Source: Pseudomonadota bacterium
Lineage (GTDB): Bacteria > Pseudomonadota > Alphaproteobacteria > Acetobacterales > Acetobacteraceae
Length of the DNA: 37,077 nucleotides
Assembly: GCA_021781835.1 (NCBI GenBank)
Contig: JAJXWD010000029.1
Span: 1-37,077, forward strand
Direction: 5' to 3'
The notes beneath the pieces were generated by a model. That model searched no databases. It saw only the letters and a list, made by a program, of their open reading frames with translations, and had not been told where the DNA came from. A program made the translations under genes and the position numbers. Shown here piece after piece: positions 26,142-36,101 of the stretch. The first letter of the stretch is position 1, and the number at the start of each line of letters is the position of its first letter.

Positions 26142-27368
26142 TCAGCTCCGGTAGGAGCCGTTAATGTCGATATAGCCGTGGGTCAGGTCGCAGGTCCACA
26201 CCACCGCGCGCCCCTCGCCCAGCCCGATATCGACGGTAATCTCGATCTCGCGGCCCTTCATATGCGCGACCACGGGGGTCTCGTCATAGCCCGGCACCAC
26301 GCCGCCGGCCTGGGCCATCCACACGCCGCCCACCGCCACGGCCAGCTTGTCGCGGTCGGCGGGTTCGCCGGCCTTGCCCACGGCCATCACAATGCGCCCC
26401 CAATTGGCATCCTCGCCGGCCACGGCGGTTTTCACCAGCGGCGAATTGGCGATCGCCATGGCGATGCGCTTGGCCGAATGGTGCGACACTGCCCCCTCGA
26501 CCGTGATCTGCACCAGCTTCTGGGCGCCTTCGCCATCGCGCGCCACCATCAAGGCGAGGTCGTGCATCACCTCATGCAGGGCGCGGCGGAAATCGGCCAG
26601 CTCGCCCGGATCCTCGGTGGGCGCGTTGCCCGCCTGGCCGGTGGCAAACGCCAGCACCGTGTCGGAGGTCGAGGTGTCCGAATCGATGGTCACGCTGTTG
26701 AAGGTCGGCTCGACCCCCTTGGCCAGCATGGCCTGCAGGGCGGGCGCGGGAATCGCGGCATCGGTGAAGATGAAACTCAGCATGGTCGCCATGTCGGGGG
26801 CGATCATGCCGCTGCCCTTGGCGATGCCGTTGATGCGCACACCCACCCCGCCGATCATCGCCGTGCGCGTGGCGCCCTTGGCGAAGGTATCGGTGGTCAT
26901 GATGGCATGGGCTGCCTGCGCGAACCTGTCGGCCTCCAGCCCGGCTTTGAGCCCGTCCAGCGCCGCGACAATCCGCGCCGCCGGCAGCTTCTCGCCGATC
27001 ACGCCGGTCGAGGCCAGAAAAATCCGGTCGGGCGAGGTGCCGAGCGTGGCGGCGGCGGCGGCGGCGGTTTCGGTCACCGCCTTCACCCCGGCCGCGCCGG
27101 TAAACACATTGGCATTGCCCGCATTCACCACCAGCCCGCGCGCCAGCCCGCCGCCCAGCACCTCGCGGCACCAGGTCACCGGCGCGCCGGGGCACAGGTT
27201 TTTGGTAAACACGCCGGCCACCGTGGTGCCCTCGGCAAACGCCGCCAGCAGCACATCGGTACGGCCTTTATAGCGAATCCCCGCTTCGGCCGTCGCCAGC
27301 TTCACGCCAGCAATGGCGGGGAGTTCGGGCAGCGGCAGCGCCAACGGCGAAACGGGGAGCTTCGCCAT
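26142..27368 (-). CDS. argJ: bifunctional glutamate N-acetyltransferase / N-acetylglutamate synthase
   Basis: A 408-residue ArgJ of the ornithine acetyltransferase family. It recycles the acetyl group from N-acetylornithine to glutamate and, in bifunctional forms, also uses acetyl-CoA, starting arginine synthesis. The precursor self-cleaves before Thr195 in [14 protein letters not shown], giving alpha and beta chains; that Thr is the nucleophile. Other blocks are [18 protein letters not shown] and GEDANWGRI. Whether it is mono- or bifunctional cannot be decided from sequence alone. It starts 2 bp after the parvulin gene, in one operon. About 210 bp without a gene (25929-26141) separate it from the two kinases. 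Confidence 0.95.
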   Translation of the reverse strand: MAKLPVSPLALPLPELPAIAGVKLATAEAGIRYKGRTDVLLAAFAEGTTVAGVFTKNLCPGAPVTWCREVLGGGLARGLVVNAGNANVFTGAAGVKAVTETAAAAAATLGTSPDRIFLASTGVIGEKLPAARIVAALDGLKAGLEADRFAQAAHAIMTTDTFAKGATRTAMIGGVGVRINGIAKGSGMIAPDMATMLSFIFTDAAIPAPALQAMLAKGVEPTFNSVTIDSDTSTSDTVLAFATGQAGNAPTEDPGELADFRRALHEVMHDLALMVARDGEGAQKLVQITVEGAVSHHSAKRIAMAIANSPLVKTAVAGEDANWGRIVMAVGKAGEPADRDKLAVAVGGVWMAQAGGVVPGYDETPVVAHMKGREIEITVDIGLGEGRAVVWTCDLTHGYIDINGSYRS

Positions 27369-27370
27369 GG

Positions 27371-28243
27371 TCAGTTGCCCGCGGCCGGCGCGGCGGCGGG
27401 CTGAACCGGCTTGCCGTTCTTGTCATACACCACCACCGTGGCCAGGGCGCGCGCGTCGTCGATCGCCTTCTCGCCCGCGGCATTGGCCAGCTTTTGCTTG
27501 ATCTGGTCAGCCACATCGGCCAGCTTCGGGGTCGGCGCGGTGCGCTTGCCCTCGCACAAAATCACATGCCAGCCGAACTGGGTATGCACCGGGGTTTCGG
27601 TATAATGGCCGGGCTGGAGGGCGAAGGCGGCATTGGCGAAGGCCGGCACCATCTCATCCTGGCTGAACCAGCCCAGCTCGCCGCCATTGGCGGCACCGGG
27701 GTCGATGGAGTATTTCTTGGCCAGCGTGGCGAAATCCGCGCCCTTGTTGAGCTGCTTGATGATGCTCTCGGCCTGGGCCTGGGTCTGCACCAGAATATGG
27801 CGCGCCTCGACCTGCTGAGGCCCCGGCTTGTTGGCATAATCGCGGTCATATTCGGCCTGCACGGCCGTATCGGTCACGGCGCTGGCCTCCTGCTCCTGCA
27901 CATAGGCCTTCTCGAGCCGGAAATTGGCGGCATCCTGCATGGCCTGCTGCACGGCGGGGTTGTTCTGGAGCCCTTCCTTATGGGCGGCCACCAGCAGGGC
28001 CTTGCCATCGATCAACTGGTTCAGCACCGCCTGAAACAGCTGATCGGGGGGCAGCTGCTGGGCCTCGGGCGGCAGGTTCTGCACGGCGGCCTGCATATCC
28101 GACAGGTGAATGGGCGAGCCGTTCACGGTCGCCACCACCGGGTCCTGCGCCGGGGCACCGGCGGGGGTGGACTGGGCAAACGCGGCCGGCGCCACCAGGG
28201 CGGCGGCCAGGGCCAGAACGGAAAGCGAGGCGAAACGGCGCAT
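27371..28243 (-). CDS. secreted parvulin-type peptidyl-prolyl isomerase
   Basis: A 290-residue exported folding catalyst of the SurA/PrsA/PpiD kind. The signal peptide is [23 protein letters not shown] with cleavage after AFA. A SurA-like helical N-domain covers about 30-140 ([15 protein letters not shown]). The rotamase domain covers about 145-240, with [43 protein letters not shown] and TQFGWHVI. The tail is proline/alanine-rich. The start at 28243 was chosen from the signal peptide and AGGAAGGG upstream. It is first in an operon with argJ. It is Sec-dependent, and secA lies about 1.1 kb away. Confidence 0.88.
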   Translation of the reverse strand: MRRFASLSVLALAAALVAPAAFAQSTPAGAPAQDPVVATVNGSPIHLSDMQAAVQNLPPEAQQLPPDQLFQAVLNQLIDGKALLVAAHKEGLQNNPAVQQAMQDAANFRLEKAYVQEQEASAVTDTAVQAEYDRDYANKPGPQQVEARHILVQTQAQAESIIKQLNKGADFATLAKKYSIDPGAANGGELGWFSQDEMVPAFANAAFALQPGHYTETPVHTQFGWHVILCEGKRTAPTPKLADVADQIKQKLANAAGEKAIDDARALATVVVYDKNGKPVQPAAAPAAGN

Positions 28244-28273
28244 GGAACAAAACCCTTCCTGAATTTGTGCCAC

Positions 28274-28302
28274 CCTATGAACCAGCTTCCTGGCCCCGGC
28301 AA
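28274..28302 (-). promoter_or_regulatory. predicted promoter of the parvulin-argJ operon
   Basis: On the minus strand TTGCCG (28302-28297) and CATAGG (28279-28274) are separated by exactly 17 bp. Each box matches the sigma-70 consensus at 4 of 6 positions. The start would fall near 28267, leaving a leader of about 24 nt. This is a pattern match only. Confidence 0.35.
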
Positions 28303-28342
28303 GACTGGCCCCAGGCGCCGGGCTGCGTGTATGAGACGGGCC

Positions 28343-29254
28343 ATGATCGTCCGTCCCCGCCCCAACGGCCTTGTGCTGCTTTACGCCATGCGCGGCTCCG
28401 TGCTGCCCATCATCGCGCCCCGCCTGGCGCTTGTGCTGGCCATCGCCGTGGCCGCCGTGGCGCTGCACCAGCTCTGGCCCGGCCATTTTCCGCAAATCAG
28501 CCCCGCGCCCTTCACCCTGCTGGGGCTTGGCGTGTCAATTTTCTTAGGATTTCGTAACAATGCCTGTTACGAGCGCTGGTGGGAGGGGCGCAAGCAATGG
28601 GGGGCGCTGGTCAGCGTCAGCCGGGCCCTGCTGCGCGACATCGTCACCCTCCTCCCCGAGGCCGAAGCCGCCGCCAAGCGCCGCGCCGCCGCGCGGGTGG
28701 CGGCATTTGCCCACGCGCTGCGCGACCAGCTTCGCGGCGCGCCCCCCGCCCCCGCGGCCGACTGGCTGCCCGCCGGCGGGCAGGCCCGGCTCAATGCCCG
28801 GCGCAATCGCGGCCTGCTGGTGCAGGAGGTGCAGGCCGAGGAGTTCACCGCCCTCTACCGCCAGGGCGCCCTGTCCGACATTCTGCTCACCCGCCTGTGC
28901 GCGCATCTCGATGACATGACCGCCATCCAGACCGCCTGCGAGCGGCTGCACAACACCCCCCTGCCCTTCGCCTATTCGCTCATGCTGCACCGCTCGGTCT
29001 GGCTGTTTTGCCTGATCCTGCCATTTGCCATGGTCGATTCCCTCAACATCGTCACGCCGGTGCTCTCTCTGGTGCTGGCCTACGCCTTCCTCGGGCTCGA
29101 TGCCCTGGGCGAGGAACTCGAGGAGCCCTTCGCCCAGACCGACAACGCCCTGCCGCTCGACGCCATCGTGCGCGTCATCGAAATCAGCACCCAGGAGGCC
29201 CTGGGCGAGCCGCCGCCGCCGCCCCTCGCCCCCACGGATTTCTTGCTGCTCTAA
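28343..29254 (+). CDS. bestrophin-like chloride/anion channel family protein
   Basis: A 303-residue membrane protein of the bestrophin/UPF0187 family (YneE type). The N-terminus MIVRPRPN is the family start and sets 28343 as the initiation codon, not 28331. Helical hairpins surround LALVLAIAVAAVALHQLW, and FTLLGLGVSIFLGFRNNACYERWWEGRKQWG is the signature block. The C-terminal half has SVWLFCLILPFAMVDSLN and GLDALGEELEEPFAQTDNALPL. Bacterial members form pentameric cation- or anion-selective channels; the role here is unknown. It is divergent from the parvulin gene and 78 bp upstream of secA. Confidence 0.85.
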   Translation: MIVRPRPNGLVLLYAMRGSVLPIIAPRLALVLAIAVAAVALHQLWPGHFPQISPAPFTLLGLGVSIFLGFRNNACYERWWEGRKQWGALVSVSRALLRDIVTLLPEAEAAAKRRAAARVAAFAHALRDQLRGAPPAPAADWLPAGGQARLNARRNRGLLVQEVQAEEFTALYRQGALSDILLTRLCAHLDDMTAIQTACERLHNTPLPFAYSLMLHRSVWLFCLILPFAMVDSLNIVTPVLSLVLAYAFLGLDALGEELEEPFAQTDNALPLDAIVRVIEISTQEALGEPPPPPLAPTDFLLL

Positions 29255-29263
29255 GCCCCCGAT

Positions 29264-29292
29264 TTGACCCCGCCCCCCCCGGCGACTATGTG
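29264..29292 (+). promoter_or_regulatory. predicted secA promoter
   Basis: TTGACC (29264-29269) and TATGTG (29287-29292) are 17 bp apart, a good sigma-70 match (5 of 6 and 4 of 6). The start would be near 29299, giving a leader of about 34 nt before the secA ATG. Confidence 0.5.
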
Positions 29293-29332
29293 AACGCAGC
29301 CCTTTCTTTATCCAGCGGAACCCGCCCCCAAC

Positions 29333-32062
<2,730 letters not shown>

Positions 32063-32120
32063 AATATATAGGGCGAGGGTCTCAAGATGGACGCCGATTC
32101 AGCCGAAAAGCAATACAACC

Positions 32121-32149
32121 TTGAATCAATCAATCACCATTGATACCAT
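32121..32149 (+). promoter_or_regulatory. predicted promoter of the DUF2726 gene
   Basis: TTGAAT (32121-32126) and TACCAT (32144-32149) are separated by 17 bp, each matching consensus at 4 of 6 positions. They lie in A/T-rich DNA 30 bp before the ATG. Confidence 0.35.
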
Positions 32150-32178
32150 GGGAAAAATTGTAATTTTGGCTGGATAGC

Positions 32179-32850
32179 ATGGTAACCTTGCTTTTATTCA
32201 TTTCGTTTGGAGCCGGAATTTACTTTAGAGGCATTTTTACAAAAAAAGCATTGATGCTCGCCGAAAAGAAAGCAGCCGACCTTGGGGCATACAATGCTCA
32301 CCTCCTAAACGAGATCGCCGAAAAGAAGGCATCGGAAGAACGAAAATTAAACGATGCCGCTCGACGCAAGAAATATTTTGAAGAGAACGACTTAAAAGAC
32401 ACTGAAAACCAAATGAAATTCATCAATCAATGTGAATTGTATGCTGTCCGCCCGGTTAATACAGAAGCCGTTCAAGTCCTCTATGCTCTCGATGAATGGA
32501 TTCATATTTATGAGCCAACATGGCGTCTGTCATTCGAGGTCAGCATGGGAGCTTTCATCAAGACGTCAAATGAATATGAAGACCGACTGCGAGATGCCGC
32601 ATTTAGCTCATACAACAGCAAACGTGTGGATTTTCTCTTGATAGATCGTTTTGGCAAACCTCAGCTTGCGGTGGAATACCACGGAACAGGGCATGATCTT
32701 TCCGATGATGCGGCAGATCGAATGGCTGTTAAGCGCTTAGCCTTACAGAAAGCCGGCATCCCTTTAATCGAAATCTCCGCCAATACGCCTAAGACGGATA
32801 TCCTTCGCATGGCGTCAGAATTGCTCGGCTCCAGGGCGGCCTCCCTTTGA
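32179..32850 (+). CDS. membrane-anchored DUF2726 (nuclease-fold-like) protein
   Basis: A 223-residue protein with one N-terminal membrane helix (VTLLLFISFGAGIYF) and a charged coiled-coil region (about 25-80, rich in Ala/Lys/Glu). A DUF2726 domain covers about 85-215. The core VDFLLIDRFGKPQLAVEYHG, then KRLALQKAGIPLIEI, resembles the PD-(D/E)xK nuclease-like arrangement (D...ExH...K) seen in DUF2726 proteins. Whether it cuts nucleic acid is not known. Codons and base composition are clearly more A/T-rich than in secA next door, suggesting transfer. It lies between secA and tRNA-Arg, alone on its strand. Confidence 0.72.
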   Translation: MVTLLLFISFGAGIYFRGIFTKKALMLAEKKAADLGAYNAHLLNEIAEKKASEERKLNDAARRKKYFEENDLKDTENQMKFINQCELYAVRPVNTEAVQVLYALDEWIHIYEPTWRLSFEVSMGAFIKTSNEYEDRLRDAAFSSYNSKRVDFLLIDRFGKPQLAVEYHGTGHDLSDDAADRMAVKRLALQKAGIPLIEISANTPKTDILRMASELLGSRAASL

Positions 32851-32865
32851 CGGGCCGCGTTATTC
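32836..32865 (+). terminator. possible terminator of the DUF2726 gene
   Basis: GCGGCC (32836-32841) pairs with GGCCGC (32853-32858) around an 11-nt loop that contains the stop codon. GTTATTCT follows. The stem is short and the T-run broken, so the call is weak. Confidence 0.3.
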
Positions 32866-32937
32866 TCTATAACTCCCCTGTAATTACAAATAAAACCTGA
32901 TTACAAATACCGCCCCAGGAAGATGTGCCCCAGGCTG

Positions 32938-32966
32938 TTGCCTAGCGCACGCTTTTTCGGATAGAA
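32938..32966 (+). promoter_or_regulatory. predicted promoter of tRNA-Arg
   Basis: TTGCCT (32938-32943) and ATAGAA (32961-32966) have 17 bp between them (or GATAGA with 16). The start would be about 5 bases before the mature tRNA. Confidence 0.35.
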
Positions 32967-32977
32967 GGCAGCCACCA

Positions 32978-33054
32978 GGACCCGTAGCTCAGCTGGATAG
33001 AGCGTTGCCCTCCGAAGGCAAAGGTCACGCGTTCGAATCGCGTCGGGTCCGCCA
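32978..33054 (+). tRNA. tRNA-Arg (anticodon CCG)
   Basis: A complete 77-base cloverleaf. The acceptor is GGACCCG paired with CGGGTCC; the D-arm is GCTCAGCTGGATAGAGC. The anticodon stem TTGCC/GGCAA has loop CTCCGAA, giving anticodon CCG, which reads CGG. The T-arm is ACGCG-TTCGAAT-CGCGT, followed by discriminator G and an encoded CCA. Its 3' end is directly followed by a stretch that looks like mobile-element DNA, so it may be the integration site. Confidence 0.97.
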
Positions 33055-33353
33055 ATAAATCAATGAGTTATGAAGCACTCCAGCGCCCGGCCAGAAGGCG
33101 GGTAAGCAGGAGGTAAGCAAGCGGGAGCAAATTCGGGGCATCTCGGGTAAAGTGGCACGTTCGCATCTGGCGATGGAGTATTGAGGCAAACGGGCGTACG
33201 GGGCTCGCCAAAGCCTCCCGTAAAGGCTTAGCTCGCTTGTCCCCTTGGCGGGACACAAGAAAAAAACCGCCCCCCTTGAGAAGCAATTATAGACAAGAGA
33301 AAGAGTTTGGTGCACGATTATCGAATCGGGCAGCTTTTTCTGCTCAGCAAATG
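33055..33353 (+). other. 299-bp stretch without a credible gene, between tRNA-Arg and the repeat array
   Basis: Open frames here (112 and 72 residues on the minus strand) run into the tRNA or lack family features and ribosome sites. No integrase N- or C-terminus could be recognised in either strand. There is an imperfect hairpin, CTTGT-CCC...GGG-ACACAAG (about 33236-33259), followed by an A-run. This is the part of the element next to the attachment tRNA where an integrase gene would normally be expected. Confidence 0.5.
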
Positions 33354-33528
33354 AGTGGTTCACCCCACTCTATCAGCGAGTGGTTCAGGCCACTCAGCAA
33401 GCAGGTGGCTCAGGCCACCATACCAGCAGGTGGCTCAGGCCACCATACCAGCAGGTGGCTCACGCCACCATATCAGCGGGTGGTTCAGGCCACTCAGCAA
33501 GCGAGTGGCTTACGCCACTATATCTCCA
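33354..33528. repeat. seven tandem 25-bp repeats, each with a 16-bp hairpin
   Basis: Hairpin units start at 33354, 33379, 33404, 33429, 33454, 33479 and 33504, exactly 25 bp apart. The core is RGTGGY-TCAG-GCCACY (6-bp stem with one possible G-T pair, 4-nt loop); the first unit is the most diverged. The 9-bp linkers alternate between two kinds: ATAYCAGCR and CAGCAAGCR. Arms vary in matching pairs (AGTGG with CCACT, GGTGG with CCACC), which argues for selection on the dyad. There are no unique spacers. Its position, 66 bp before a small HTH gene followed by a Rep-type ATPase, fits replication iterons or a multi-site operator. Confidence 0.9.
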
Positions 33529-33529
33529 G

Positions 33530-33544
33530 CCCGCGTACAGCGGG
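33530..33544. repeat. short hairpin just after the repeat array
   Basis: CCCGC-GTACA-GCGGG, a 5-bp dyad of different sequence from the array units, 10 bp after the last one and 50 bp before the HTH gene. It could be part of the same control or origin region, or the leader of the HTH transcript. Confidence 0.35.
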
Positions 33545-33594
33545 ACATCACATCATGAATTATCTCAAGAAACCTTAGTGATTTGGAGGCAGAT

Positions 33595-33840
33595 TTGACG
33601 TTCGATAGATTGTTGAAGAGAAAAGAAGCCGCGAAGTATTGCCAAGATCGCGGTTGTCCTGTCGAGCCTTCGACGCTTGCGAAACTAGCTTGCGTTGGCG
33701 GTGGCCCGACCATGAGGAAATTTGGACGGAGGGTCCTCTACGAGCCCAAAGCGCTCGTGGACTGGATAGATTCAAAACTATCCGCACCCCGTAGTTCGAC
33801 TTCGGACGCGAATGATTCTGGTCGCCGGGGAGGTCGCTAA
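33595..33840 (+). CDS. small helix-turn-helix protein (AlpA/excisionase-like)
   Basis: An 81-residue DNA-binding protein with an HTH_17/MerR-like winged helix: LLKRKEAAKYC (helix 1), VEPSTLAKLACVGGGPTMRKFG (recognition helix and turn), RRVLYEPKALVDWIDSKL (wing and helix 3). The tail is Ser/Arg/Gly-rich. The TTG at 33595 is preferred because TTGGAGG stands 5 nt before it; a TTG at 33583 would place that site inside the gene. Such proteins act as excisionases or as activators of island excision and replication genes. It is 5 bp upstream of the Rep-type ATPase and just after the seven-hairpin array, so those dyads are natural candidates for its binding sites. Confidence 0.72.
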   Translation: MTFDRLLKRKEAAKYCQDRGCPVEPSTLAKLACVGGGPTMRKFGRRVLYEPKALVDWIDSKLSAPRSSTSDANDSGRRGGR

Positions 33841-33845
33841 TCGCC

Positions 33846-35942
33846 ATGGCTTCCGATAATTATCTGATTTCGCCAAAATACTTCCTGGACGACGACCTAA
33901 ACCCGCCAGGGCTTGGTAGACTGCGATGGCGGCCGGCCTGGGCATACCAGCCGCCGCATTGTTCAGACGAGGTCGCTCTCTGGTCAGCGGTACATCTTCA
34001 CGCTCTGGCCAACACGACGCAGATCGTACAAAAAATATTGCCTGAAGGACGGCGCCAGGACAACTTATGGCGAGACGGTTCTATTATCGTTGCGCTCAGG
34101 CGCGGCTATGTCCGCGAAGTAAATTGTATTCTTGATCGAGGGGCTTGGGGGTGCCTCAGCTCAGATTGGTGGGGGGGAAACATAGTGGAACTTTACGCCT
34201 ATGTAAACCGACGCAACTACCGGGAGGCCATTTATGCGCTCGCGAACGAGGGGAAGCTCACGGGATTGAATAATGAGAGCTACCCTAAAAATCAGATTAA
34301 CCAATGGCACCAAGTTCGAGATCCGCTCCATCCGGATTTCGAGAGTCACCTCTTGCCGTGGTGCTATCCACACGACAGCGATATCCTAGTCTATTACAAT
34401 GTTGATGGTCATCCCATCCTTCAGGTCATTCGCCATCGTCTGCCGAATGGTAAGACAATTTGTACGTATAGGTCACCTTGGAGTTATCGCGGGGGGCCGA
34501 TTAGTCAGTGGGTGGAGATTCTTCCCCAGCGACCTTTCCCAATTTATAATGCAAATATGATCCAGTCCGGGGGCGCCTCGGAAGTGTTCCTGGTCGAGAA
34601 TGAATTCCTGGCAAATGAACGGAGTAAAAATGAACGTCTGGCTCATATGTGGAACTGGGAAGAACCGAAGCGTGTCTTCATTGCGGTTCCGTGTGGCTTA
34701 AAGAATCTGCCCGAGGCAGATCTTGCTCCCTTGCGGGGTCAGAAAATTTTCGTAATTTTGGGCCAGAATGACTTGGAAGAAGGCTCTTGCATTCAACACG
34801 CCCTACAGAATGCGGGAGCCATCGAAGTTCATTTTTCCATTGACGGAGGAGAAACTTTCACATCTTTCGCGAATCTTGAGAAAATTGCCGAGCAACGGAA
34901 CATTATTCTGCGTTCGCCGCCGCTTAAACGAATTGTCTCGACAAAAACTCAATTTGTCATTCCTGCCGGAGAAAGAATTCCTGGCGGAGACGATGTCCGC
35001 CTCGATCTGATTTCTCCCATCATTCGTACAGGCGACATTATTTGGCTATATGCCGCCCCAAAGACAGGCAAAACTTGGATAGCCTTATCAATGGCTTATG
35101 CAGTCGCGCGGGGTAACTGCAATATTGCCTCATGGCATACCAATGATCCCGCAGGTGTCCTCTACGTTGATGGTGAAATGAAACCGGACCAACTTCAAGA
35201 GTCTATCTCCATGATAATGAACGGCGCAGGAGAGCTAACCCAGTCGGCGCCCTTTGATATCATTTGTGCACAGGCCCTCGACGACGGATTTGTTGACATC
35301 ACGTTGGAGGAAACGCAGGAGGAGATCGAAAAAACTTTAAGGGAGAAGAAATTCAAACTTTTGGTTCTGGATAATATCCAAGCTCTTTCGTCGAACAAAC
35401 CCAGCGCAGTTAACCAACTTTTTCCTTGGTTGAGGAAGCTCGCGCGGGCCGGAATCGCAGTGATAGTCGTCGACCACACAAACGGTGATGGAGAAGTTCA
35501 GGGCTCCAGCACGAAGGAACGCGTCCCGGACCTGCTGATCTATATCAGCTACCCAGATGCAAGCGCAAAGAGAGATGGGCGTATACTGGTCGAATTTCCC
35601 TATGCCCGACGGCTACACGGTACAAATGCCGAGCCTTTCCAGCTACACATGGTCTTTACCAAAAATACTTTCAGAGTCGAAGTTGTGTTGCCTGAGAGGA
35701 ACGATTGCGACGGTTTGCAGCCCAAGGCAATCGAGAGAGTGGTAAGAATCGCACAAGTGGTGTTCGCGAGAGATCATGAGAATTTGTCATTTCCAAAACT
35801 GCACAAAAAATATGGCATCTCGAAATCAACCGCGTACGGCGACTATCAGAATGCGAGTACACTCATTGGCGATAAGAAGACGGCCTTTGATAAAGAACTA
35901 CAGAGGCTGATAGGCGGGCAGTCACCATCTGAGTCGAATTAG
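33846..35942 (+). CDS. RepA-type P-loop ATPase with degenerate primase-like N-terminus
   Basis: A 698-residue replication-type protein. The C-terminal half is a RecA-fold helicase of the RSF1010 RepA/AAA_25 kind: Walker A AAPKTGKT (403-410), VLYVDGEM (438-445), Walker B LLVLDN (505-510), and DHTNGDGEVQGSSTKERVPDLLIYI (543-567), the sensor/His-loop block of this family. Residues about 246-325 (EVFLVENEF ... KIFVILGQND) look like a TOPRIM fold with lost acidic residues. A last helix-turn-helix, FPKLHKKYGISKSTAYGDY, lies near 653. GC content is lower than in host genes. It is directly downstream of the HTH gene in one transcription unit. Likely role: unwinding an element's own origin. Confidence 0.75.
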   Translation: MASDNYLISPKYFLDDDLNPPGLGRLRWRPAWAYQPPHCSDEVALWSAVHLHALANTTQIVQKILPEGRRQDNLWRDGSIIVALRRGYVREVNCILDRGAWGCLSSDWWGGNIVELYAYVNRRNYREAIYALANEGKLTGLNNESYPKNQINQWHQVRDPLHPDFESHLLPWCYPHDSDILVYYNVDGHPILQVIRHRLPNGKTICTYRSPWSYRGGPISQWVEILPQRPFPIYNANMIQSGGASEVFLVENEFLANERSKNERLAHMWNWEEPKRVFIAVPCGLKNLPEADLAPLRGQKIFVILGQNDLEEGSCIQHALQNAGAIEVHFSIDGGETFTSFANLEKIAEQRNIILRSPPLKRIVSTKTQFVIPAGERIPGGDDVRLDLISPIIRTGDIIWLYAAPKTGKTWIALSMAYAVARGNCNIASWHTNDPAGVLYVDGEMKPDQLQESISMIMNGAGELTQSAPFDIICAQALDDGFVDITLEETQEEIEKTLREKKFKLLVLDNIQALSSNKPSAVNQLFPWLRKLARAGIAVIVVDHTNGDGEVQGSSTKERVPDLLIYISYPDASAKRDGRILVEFPYARRLHGTNAEPFQLHMVFTKNTFRVEVVLPERNDCDGLQPKAIERVVRIAQVVFARDHENLSFPKLHKKYGISKSTAYGDYQNASTLIGDKKTAFDKELQRLIGGQSPSESN

Positions 35943-35972
35943 ACTTGGTCGTGTCCCCGTCCGTGATGTAGG

Positions 35973-35989
35973 AGGCCGGTAATCGGCCT
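35973..35989. repeat. hairpin 30 bp after the Rep gene
   Basis: AGGCCG-GTAAT-CGGCCT, a perfect 6-bp stem with a 5-nt loop. No T-tract follows. It may belong to the insertion sequence end, where hairpins can guard against read-through transcription, or may be a weak terminator of the Rep gene. Confidence 0.35.
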
Positions 35990-36101
35990 GCCGTAGCGAC
36001 CGCCGCGCGTCTGGCGGAGGCGGGCCGATTGGCGGCCATCGGGGCGGTTTTTGGGTAGCATTGGGTTGCTCCACGCAACGCAAACCCAAGGAACCATCCC
36101 G

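Noticed and set aside
23727-27404. 1225-residue plus-strand open frame
   Set aside because: It is antisense to two kinases and argJ. Its His/Arg/Gln/Pro-rich composition is typical of shadow frames in GC-rich DNA.
33236-33267. Intrinsic terminator before the repeat array
   Set aside because: The imperfect hairpin is followed by an A-run on the plus strand. The T-run on the minus strand would precede the hairpin, so neither orientation fits a terminator.
33025-33363. 112-residue minus-strand gene next to the tRNA
   Set aside because: Its C-terminus is read from antisense tRNA sequence and it has no recognisable integrase or other motif.
33354-33528. CRISPR array
   Set aside because: The period is a strict 25 bp with a 16-bp palindromic core and 9-bp linkers of only two kinds. 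There are no unique spacers and no cas genes.
33237-33598. Repeat-containing small proteins in three frames over the hairpin array
   Set aside because: A 25-bp unit is not a multiple of three, so every frame reads the same 25-residue pattern. There is no ribosome site or family similarity; the DNA repeat explains the frames.
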